DNA of 64,000 nt from CALLVY01 sp937899855 (GTDB lineage: Bacteria > Bacteroidota > Bacteroidia > Chitinophagales > Saprospiraceae), in contig JBCBQC010000025.1 in NCBI GenBank assembly GCA_039820405.1, positions 1 to 64,000 of the forward strand, written 5' to 3'. Shown here piece by piece: positions 59,701 through 64,000 of this stretch (positions are counted from its first letter, which is position 1; every line of letters starts with the position of its first letter). The notes beneath the pieces were generated by a model that was not told the DNA's origin, searched no databases, and saw only the letters and a program-made list of their open reading frames with translations. The position numbers and the translations under genes are program-made.

Positions 59701-60774
59701 GCGGTGTCGATCGCCGCGGTATCGGGCAATGCCTTCGTCATTTGCAGCGGTTCGGACGGGGAGGATGCGACCCTAGCGGTGGCTGGCCCCGACAATACCG
59801 CTACCGCCGGGGGCGACGGCCAAAATACGAGCCCCGGCCCCTGGACCATCGCCGCCATCAACACCGCCGCCTTCGATGGCGAAAGCGCCAGTGGCGTCTG
59901 GACCTTTACCCTAAGCGACACCTACGACGACCCCAGCGATTGTAGCGGGGCCGCTCCCGAAAACGAAATTACCAGTGCCCTTAGCCTGACGGTAGAGTGG
60001 GAAGTCCCCGCCGTCACCAGCACCGCCAACCTCACCTGGTGGAATGCCGCTACGGGGGGTACCCAGCAAGGTACGGGCAGCCCCTTCGATCCGACGGGCA
60101 CCACGGCCGAAGAAGGCGCGGTCGACGTCAATACCGTGGGGGATTACACCTTTTACGCCCAGAGCGATTGCAGCTGTGCCGATACCCGTAGCTCGGCTGT
60201 ACTGAGCGTGACGGCGCGTCTGCCGCTGGACCTACTCCGCTTTGAGGGCTACGCCCTGGGCCAGCAAAACCAACTGGAATGGACAACGGCCAACGAATGG
60301 AATACGCAGCATTTTCAGGTCGAGCGCAGTGCCGATGGCCAGCGCTTCGTCGCCCTGGGGAATCGCGTAGCCGCGGCGGGCATTGCGACGGCACAACGGC
60401 AGTACGATTTCTTGGATGAAAAGCCGCTAAGTGGTACGAACTTCTACCGGCTGCGGATGGTCGATCTCGATGGCAGTACGACTTACAGCCGGGTGATTGC
60501 CCTGACGGCGGGTGACCGTTGGGAGAGTCAGATGCGGGTCGTTCCCGTACCGGCCAGCGACTGGGCGAGCTTGCGGATGGAGCGTCCTAAGGCGCAGTTG
60601 GCGGAATTACGGATTCTGGATGTACTGGGGGCCGTGGTTCGCGTACGGCCGCTGGAATTGCGGGCCGGAGCGAATGCGATAGACTTGGACGTAGCGGACT
60701 TGGCGGCCGGGGTGTACTGGCTGCAGGTGACGGGCGAAGGCTGGAGCGATGTGGTGCGGTTGGTGGTCGAGTAG
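53746..60774 (+). CDS. Giant secreted protein with CUB-like, GGVYSGPGV and DUF11/DUF7933-type repeats and T9SS type A sorting domain
   Basis: 2342 residues if the GTG at 53746 is used, which gives the signal peptide (KKGLNTYPFLFLLFSLFL ... ALAQ); an ATG at 53680 and others upstream add non-signal sequence. Three CUB-like modules (YGDNEADLVLFEICPS, YDNNESDLVIFEVCPS, YTDNESDLVIFEVCPS) each have QCLIFVSN. Six copies of a GLGGGxPSGGVYSGPGVSDD unit follow or intervene. Eight DUF11/DUF7933-like repeats run from about nt 56040 to 59220 (SFSKSFNPIQ, VFLQKTFSTNP, PTFTKTFLQNP, IQLTKSFTDDP). A non-repetitive domain and a type A sorting domain (VPVPASDWASLRMERP ... LAAGVYWLQVTG) end it. A long surface adhesin or filament is likely. 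Confidence 0.86.
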   Translation: MKKGLNTYPFLFLLFSLFLPDQGALAQCSGGLSQFSACYGDNEADLVLFEICPSAGTAIRATVERGSFGTIDGVDNLTVYEGGSSSGTSGTIYFGPQSGDFAGTLITGSTNQCLIFVSNSNGTVSCTNLVERELIVCAEEVPSGTVDFTGPTEICINAGVQIGLAGGYPRGGTYSGPGVNDNGNGTTYSFDPAIAGVGVHTLSYQGPGGAIATYDIEVFALPSPSFTAPADLCIDAGIQTGLGGGSPSGGVYSGPGVSDDGNGSTYSFNPGVAGLGVHTITYTEGSVCALTAIDNIEVLAACGCPTGQDSYFHCYDNNESDLVIFEVCPSVGSAAQATIDQGVYASFIDNLTVYQGTSGSGSGGTLLYGPASGDLSGTTITGNVADQCLIFVSNTDPLVSCKDGDAVGLEVCGEDISPFVVFTAPDDLCEDAGVQTGLGGGSPTGGVYSGPGVTDDGNGLTYGFDPAAAGTGTQTITYTNGSAASDDVEVFALVVPVYNAPGSICIDEGIQENLGGGFPTGGVYSGLGVSDDGNGLTYRFDPRVVGIGSHTVTYTDGNCGSSDSDQIVVTAACTCPSGEQSFYHCYTDNESDLVIFEVCPSAGEFAQAEITQGTYLSADRLSVYAGATGSGTGGTLVFGPQNGNLAGTIISGTIADQCLIFVSNSDAVLSCATGIQLPLLVCGRSNASNVTFTAPEDLAISAGIQSGLGGGLPTGGVYSGSGVTDDGNGLTYSFDPTVAGLGVQTLTYTVGAFSASDDVEVLNLAPPSFSKSFNPIQTGVGSVSTLTFTIDNASGGAPATSLAFTDNLPAGMTVANPPNLQLSNISGTVTATAGASSISLSDGILPLGITGTISVDVTSSSAGTLANTTGDLTSSNGNSGTASANLIVSTDRPGVSMSFSPSTVNLGERSTLTITIDNATNSGNLIGITMTNNLPAGLEIASPANLSATNTGIGTLTAVAGTQLFSYNTTGFTQEIAANGSCTFSVDVVPSGSGTIVNSTEAITVRNNFFQFFECGKATAALTVNTPTQVFLQKTFSTNPVLPGGTTTLDYTITNLSRDFSATNISFTDDLDAVLTGLVATGTPLSNVCGTGASLSGTSTLTLSGGTLAAGASCTFSVPVTVPGGATTGAYPSTSSAITATSNGAAVTGNTGTAELFVAPVPTFTKTFLQNPIPAGGTATLEFTITNNSTTNTLESVTFTDPIADFLSGATVTNLPAGNSCGTGSTFFTSTVAGELVFQVNGANIAPSGSCTFTIDLAIPDNVPTGTYNNTTSELLGSIGGQTVSALAATDDLEILAIPRLSKAFLNDPVDAGSTVNLEFTLSYDAFATGNATGVAFTDDLNAVIPGLAAVGLPLNDICGTGSSISGTTNLTFTGGTMAPGDVCTFTVPVQVPVGVSPGSYTNTTSSLSATVGGQAATYSPATDDLDIGGLSVTQEFIGDPAIPGELVTLRYTIDNTSTFDATNIVFTENLTSILSSATVEAPPTAACGGSFIASGNTFLILNGAAVTAGSSCSFDLNLRVPSSATSGTYNGVTSTVSATINGSGTTFSAVTDQLVVDKELIQLTKSFTDDPVLPGSNVTLEYTLTNLSSTAALTNVAFTDDLDAVLSGLAATGLPQNDICGTGSQISGTSTVSFSGGNLSPGASCTFSITVQVPGSVAFGSVLSSTTSTVTGTVSSLSVEGTAASDELRIQAIQFDKTITGPVQPGDIATITYTITNSDPSNAVSDLAFTDDLEAWISGLTTVNLPLDDACGLGARASGSSVVTLGRGELAAGTSCNFDVQVQIPCGIAAGTYASPSSTLSGLFGSGSTSATAAATNLTVNAIGTSFTAPSDLCTDDGIQNGLGGGSPSGGVYSGSGVTDDGNGSTYSFDPSAVGEGIFTITYTEATCGEVASDEIVVIAVPTAPSTTGEMIERTDPVVTGLTATVADCIVTPSQSGTTSLTINTSNLASVNFSFGSDNVVNFDMSAAGIPAGAVVKDANLDGLAVSIAAVSGNAFVICSGSDGEDATLAVAGPDNTATAGGDGQNTSPGPWTIAAINTAAFDGESASGVWTFTLSDTYDDPSDCSGAAPENEITSALSLTVEWEVPAVTSTANLTWWNAATGGTQQGTGSPFDPTGTTAEEGAVDVNTVGDYTFYAQSDCSCADTRSSAVLSVTARLPLDLLRFEGYALGQQNQLEWTTANEWNTQHFQVERSADGQRFVALGNRVAAAGIATAQRQYDFLDEKPLSGTNFYRLRMVDLDGSTTYSRVIALTAGDRWESQMRVVPVPASDWASLRMERPKAQLAELRILDVLGAVVRVRPLELRAGANAIDLDVADLAAGVYWLQVTGEGWSDVVRLVVE

Positions 60775-60807
60775 GGGCGTGGTGATGGGGAGCGGGCTCC
60801 GAAGACG

Positions 60808-61056
60808 TCAGACAATTCGCTGTCCACTCTCATCGTAAAGGTTTTTGGGGGGCCTTCCCGTTCCGAGGCGCATGGCGTCACCCCAGTGGCCAATGCGGCG
60901 CAAGTCGTAGTAGTAGCGACGGCTTTCTTTGGCCAGATGGAAAAGGGATTCCCCCCTCTCCGTTGCCCCAAAACGACAGCGGCGGTACGGGTGCCCAGAT
61001 CGGAGGAGCCCGTACCGCCAGCTTGGTCGGTATTTATTTGAGTTCGGGGTACGACT
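60808..61056 (-). other. Open in-frame extension beyond the stop of the 61057 gene
   Basis: The frame of the 61057-61677 gene continues open for 82 codons past its TAA (61057-61059) to a TGA at 60808-60810. The last part looks protein-like (ESRRYYYDLRRIGHWGDAM, RLGTGRPPKNLYDESG) and has host-like codon use. No ATG lies before GDAM. It could be the C-terminal remnant of a once longer protein, a fragment of another gene, or chance. Confidence 0.25.
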
Positions 61057-61677
61057 TTACAAACTCACCACCATGTTCATCCGGTATTCCGAATCCTCGC
61101 AGTTGGCGCTGGCGCTTTGGAGTGTGGCTTGGATGGTTTGCTGCAGCCGATCGACTAGGATACGCTCGACATCGGGGGGAAACGCTTCGTCGAGTTGGAT
61201 GGCGGAGAGTGCTCCCTCGGCACTGAACTGCAATTGAAAAAAGAGGAGGTCGATTTCGGCGAGCTTGGCCTCCGTTGCTTGGAGGGTACTCAGCTGGCTA
61301 CCGATGGTTTCGATGGAGGGTTGAAAGCAGATGGTATAGTTGCAGCCCGACTCCAGTTGGTGGGGAACGCATTCGGGGAGGTCGTCCCCATCGTTGGTGG
61401 TGGGCACAGCAGCAGCGGCGGGTGCCTCGACGATTCGCTCGCGTGGCGGGCTGTCCTCATTAGCGCCCTGGTAAAGCAGGAAGCCCAGTCCCCATTGTAC
61501 CAGAATAGCGAGGGCCAATAGCGGGGTTTTTACCGTCGACAAATTGACCAGTGCGTAGCTGCCCAAGCCACAACTCCCCACGATCATCAAGACGGTGTAA
61601 AGCCAGTTGGGCAAATCCATTCCGATAATGATACCCCCCAGGAAAAGGGCGAAGATCAAGATTTGTTTGATTCCCAT
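61057..61677 (-). CDS. Membrane protein with three N-terminal helices and a periplasmic domain
   Basis: 206 residues. Three hydrophobic segments occupy residues 1-70 (MGIKQILIFALFLGGIIIGM, WLYTVLMIVGSCGLGSYALV, LLALAILVQWGLGFLLYQGA). A low-complexity linker (VEAPAAAAVPTTNDGDD) leads to a soluble domain with three cysteines (PECVPHQLESGCNYTICFQ) and an end (IQLDEAFPPDVERILVDRLQ) faintly like a TonB C-terminal domain. Function not recognised. It lies downstream of an RHS gene on the same strand but behind a terminator, so it is not an obvious immunity gene. Confidence 0.72.
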   Translation of the reverse strand: MGIKQILIFALFLGGIIIGMDLPNWLYTVLMIVGSCGLGSYALVNLSTVKTPLLALAILVQWGLGFLLYQGANEDSPPRERIVEAPAAAAVPTTNDGDDLPECVPHQLESGCNYTICFQPSIETIGSQLSTLQATEAKLAEIDLLFFQLQFSAEGALSAIQLDEAFPPDVERILVDRLQQTIQATLQSASANCEDSEYRMNMVVSL

Positions 61678-61714
61678 GTTTTCTTTTGCGGTTGGTTAAG
61701 GTATTTTCGTTTAT

Positions 61715-61749
61715 AAAAAACCGGGGACACCAAAAGTTGATGTTCCCGG
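61715..61749 (-). terminator. Rho-independent terminator (minus strand)
   Basis: On the minus strand CCGGGAACA pairs with TGTCCCCGG (9 bp, one G-T wobble, 11-base loop) and is followed directly by TTTTTTATAAA. It would end transcription from the RHS gene at 61937 onward. Confidence 0.75.
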
Positions 61750-61775
61750 CCATTTTCTCACGGTTCAGGTTTATT

Positions 61776-61939
61776 TAGAAGCCATCTCAAAAATATGCTT
61801 CGGGCTACGGCAGGGTCATTTTCGCCCCTACTTCGTTGCCAAAAGCGTCACGTAGCTAAGGCTATGCTCCGTTTTGGCGCCTCGTTGGGACACAAATGAC
61901 CGCTCCCTCGCCAACAAAAACATTTTGAGATGGCTTCTA
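61776..61939. mobile_element. 164-bp inverted-repeat (MITE-like) element
   Basis: The ends are 17-bp inverted repeats: TAGAAGCCATCTCAAAA at 61776 and its complement ending at 61939. Inside, a second imperfect inverted repeat (GTCATTT...TTGCCAAAA versus its complement near 61885-61912) makes the whole unit a long hairpin. No coding capacity. The right end contains the stop codon of the RHS gene (61937-61939). Short size, terminal inverted repeats and lack of a transposase fit a miniature inverted-repeat element; target-site duplications are not clear. Confidence 0.6.
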
Positions 61940-64000
61940 GTTTCCTTCGTTACCAGGCGCTTGGGGCTGGCTCTGTTGGTTGGTATCTTTCAAGAGCACT
62001 TCTCGGGTCTCGGTAGTCAGCGCTCCCGTCGTAAACGAAGCGATGATCTTGATGGATTCCTGAGTGACCCTGACGTTGACTCCAATAGAAGAAGCTTCGG
62101 CTGCCTTGGCAATGCTCAGGGCCTGGATGGCCAGTACTTCGGCTTCTTTCTTGGTGATGCGGTGGCCAGATTGCTTGCGAATGGAGTTGCGCAATTCCTT
62201 GACGGTCTCTCGGAATTGTTTCCGGATAAATTGTCGACCTCCTTCTCTGGCGGTGGCCTGTTGTGCACTCCTTTTGACGGCAGTGTTGAACCCTTTAGGG
62301 ATCTGAGCGAGTACGCCACTGGGAATGGCCAGCGCCATTGAGTAGACAATGTCGTACTCATTGAATTCCTCCCCGAAGCCGACTCGTACTCCTTGGCGCG
62401 CTACGGCTCCGATGCCTGATCCCACGAGACTCGTAAAGGTCGTGATGTAGAAGGTACCAGTAAAACCTAATGCTTTCGCTCCGGCCGCCACGGCGGTGGC
62501 AGTCGTGGCGAACGTTCCCGTTCCCGCGAGGCCCACCAGCCCCAGTCCGGTTCCGGCTACGGCACCAGCCACGAAGCCACCAGCAAAACTCGCCGCGGCC
62601 CCTTTCCAATCCTTACCGCCACTACTGATCAAAGACCAACCACCAGCTATGATACCTCCGGCTAAGCCCGTTAAGAGTGGCACGAAGGCACCGTCCCGAT
62701 CCAGGGCATTGACCGGACTATTGGCCATGGCCAGGTAGGGCGAGTAAAACTGTTCTTCTGGGTCGATGGTCATCCAGCGACCCACCCGGGTATCGAAGCT
62801 GCGTTTTTCAAAAGCCAGCCAGTTGGTTTCCCCATCCAGTTCGGCGTACTGGCTTTGGTAGGCGTAGCGGTACGACATTCCCCCGTTGCGGCCCGGCAGT
62901 GCCCAGCCGTAGGGGTAGTAATCGGCATAGCGGACGATGTCCTGCGTACCGTTGTCGCCCTCTTTTAAAACCACCCGGACGTTGCCCAAGTGGTCCTTGA
63001 GTTCGTAGTGATAGGTCCAGCTGGCTCCATCGCGGAGCGCCAAGCCCACCCGCGACGAACCGTATACGGGGATTTCCATGAGGGTGGGAATGTTACACCC
63101 GGGACAGGTATTGTTGGCTTCGTAAACGCCTTTCAGACTGCCATTATCGTGTACGTACCAAGTATCGTAGTAGGAACTCCCGTTGTAGACCCGCTTGCGG
63201 ACCCGCTTACCATCCGGTCCGTAGCTGTATTCTGCTTTGAGAGGGGAGAGGTTAGTGGTTCCGTTGCGTACCCGCCGGACCCGTCCGTAGGTATCGTATT
63301 CGAGGTACTGATTGGCCTGGAGGTCGCGAATGAGCTGGCCCTTGGCATTGTACAAATAGTTGTTGGAGAACTGGTCGGTCAGTTCGCCACGGATACAGCT
63401 ATTGGTGTAGCCATCATCGATGTGGGTCAAGCGGTTCTTACCCCCCGTATAATCGTAGCGGTAGGTCAGGTTATCCATAAATATTGAGTTACCGGAGCAC
63501 ATAGAGATGTTGGCGGCGTAGCGGCGCTGTTTCAGAATGTTTCCGTTGCGATCGTAGGTGAAGTAGTTGTAATAATCGGAGATGAAATTCGCTTTACCTT
63601 CGTAGATGCTGGTACTGTAGGGGGTGATATTGGCAAAGTAGGCCTGGTACAATTCGTTGCGTTTGTTGTAGCGGTAGCGGTAGGCGAAGTGTCCCGAAAA
63701 ATCGGTGCTTCCGACTTCGGCCCGCGTTTTCCAGCGGGACGCCACGATGTTCCCCGCGTAATTGTTGTAAGGGCTATTGGCGGAGGTGCTGGGTAAGGCA
63801 CGAGTATCTTTCCACTGTCCGTTGGCGGATTCAAAATCGTTGAGGTAATAATGGAGGGCCATGCTGAAGGGGTGGTGTTCACCGCCGTTGATGTCGGTGA
63901 CGCGCATATCGCCAGGGTTGATGGCCTTGAGGGCTCCTCGGATGGTGTAGGCAAAAGTCTGGGTTTCCAGTCCACCTCCCGTCACGATTTTTTCCAAATC
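61937..64000 (-). CDS. RHS/YD-repeat protein, C-terminal part (5' end beyond window)
   Basis: The frame is open to the right edge (DLEKIVTGGGLETQ...), so only the last ~687 residues are visible; a TTG at 63997 is not a credible start. YD repeats (YFTYDRNGNILKQRRY, YLYNAKGQLIRDLQANQYLE) lead to the RHS-core region of the Bacteroidota type (YELKDHLGNVRVVLKEG, ADYYPYGWALPGRN, FDTRVGRWMTIDPEEQFYSP, ANSPVNALDRDG). The variable tip has a glycine-rich hydrophobic stretch (AGGFVAGAVAGTGLGLVGLA) and a basic helical end (RKQFRETVKELRNSIRKQSG). The toxin type is not recognised and no immunity gene is evident downstream. The stop codon lies inside an inverted-repeat element. Confidence 0.85.
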   Translation of the reverse strand, partial: DLEKIVTGGGLETQTFAYTIRGALKAINPGDMRVTDINGGEHHPFSMALHYYLNDFESANGQWKDTRALPSTSANSPYNNYAGNIVASRWKTRAEVGSTDFSGHFAYRYRYNKRNELYQAYFANITPYSTSIYEGKANFISDYYNYFTYDRNGNILKQRRYAANISMCSGNSIFMDNLTYRYDYTGGKNRLTHIDDGYTNSCIRGELTDQFSNNYLYNAKGQLIRDLQANQYLEYDTYGRVRRVRNGTTNLSPLKAEYSYGPDGKRVRKRVYNGSSYYDTWYVHDNGSLKGVYEANNTCPGCNIPTLMEIPVYGSSRVGLALRDGASWTYHYELKDHLGNVRVVLKEGDNGTQDIVRYADYYPYGWALPGRNGGMSYRYAYQSQYAELDGETNWLAFEKRSFDTRVGRWMTIDPEEQFYSPYLAMANSPVNALDRDGAFVPLLTGLAGGIIAGGWSLISSGGKDWKGAAASFAGGFVAGAVAGTGLGLVGLAGTGTFATTATAVAAGAKALGFTGTFYITTFTSLVGSGIGAVARQGVRVGFGEEFNEYDIVYSMALAIPSGVLAQIPKGFNTAVKRSAQQATAREGGRQFIRKQFRETVKELRNSIRKQSGHRITKKEAEVLAIQALSIAKAAEASSIGVNVRVTQESIKIIASFTTGALTTETREVLLKDTNQQSQPQAPGNEGN

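Noticed and set aside
1..64000. rRNA, tRNA, intact insertion sequences, prophage genes, CRISPR arrays or replication origin
   Set aside because: No supporting sequence was seen in any part of the window by reading; a covariance-model scan would be needed to exclude small RNAs.

Overview
The window looks like chromosomal DNA of a GC-rich member of the Bacteroidota, most likely a Saprospiria/Lewinella-type organism. The evidence is the number of Sec-exported proteins with type IX secretion (T9SS) type A sorting domains, a gliding-motility-type (CHU_C) C-terminus, SprB-like repeats, ASPIC/UnbV and VCBS repeats, CARDB giants and RHS proteins, together with TAnnTTTG-type -7 promoter elements. The lineage is inferred from gene content; there is no rRNA or tRNA gene here to confirm it.

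Layout. 1-13.5 kb: the 3' part of a helical-repeat protein, several secreted or surface proteins, a tandem duplication of a secreted protein (3276-5165, minus strand), a tandem duplication of a small XRE-like regulator (5231-6197, minus strand), and a gene-poor AT-richer stretch (6198-6927). 13.6-30.3 kb: a compact, almost gap-free plus-strand locus for a cytoplasmic uptake-type [NiFe] hydrogenase resembling group 2a. It encodes a TetR regulator, two tandem small subunits, one large subunit, the C-terminal endopeptidase, three accessory proteins without a recognised function or with TPR-like helices, HypA-B-F-C-D-E, a group III truncated haemoglobin, an NHL-repeat propeller, a NicO/UreH-like nickel permease, a small unknown protein and a bifunctional-nuclease (DUF151) protein. 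A promoter with a striking 21-bp repeated ATTAG-N10-CTAAT operator-like array lies between the two small-subunit genes, and a strong hairpin lies between the large subunit and the maturation genes.

31.4-52.5 kb: a closely spaced surface cluster. It consists of a 4475-residue exported giant (five ~543-residue beta-helix modules plus eight CARDB repeats, no sorting domain), a Sec-signal RHS polymorphic toxin, a probable immunity protein, an exported protein ending in two dockerin-like repeats, and a T9SS-sorted protein. I consider this cluster and the hydrogenase accessory genes the best places to look for an undescribed system.

52.5-64 kb: a small unknown protein, a PAP2 phosphatase, a second giant (2342 residues) with a T9SS sorting domain, a membrane protein with an odd in-frame open extension beyond its stop, a rho-independent terminator, a 164-bp inverted-repeat (MITE-like) element, and a second RHS protein that runs off the right edge. 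No CRISPR array, intact insertion sequence, rRNA or tRNA was found.
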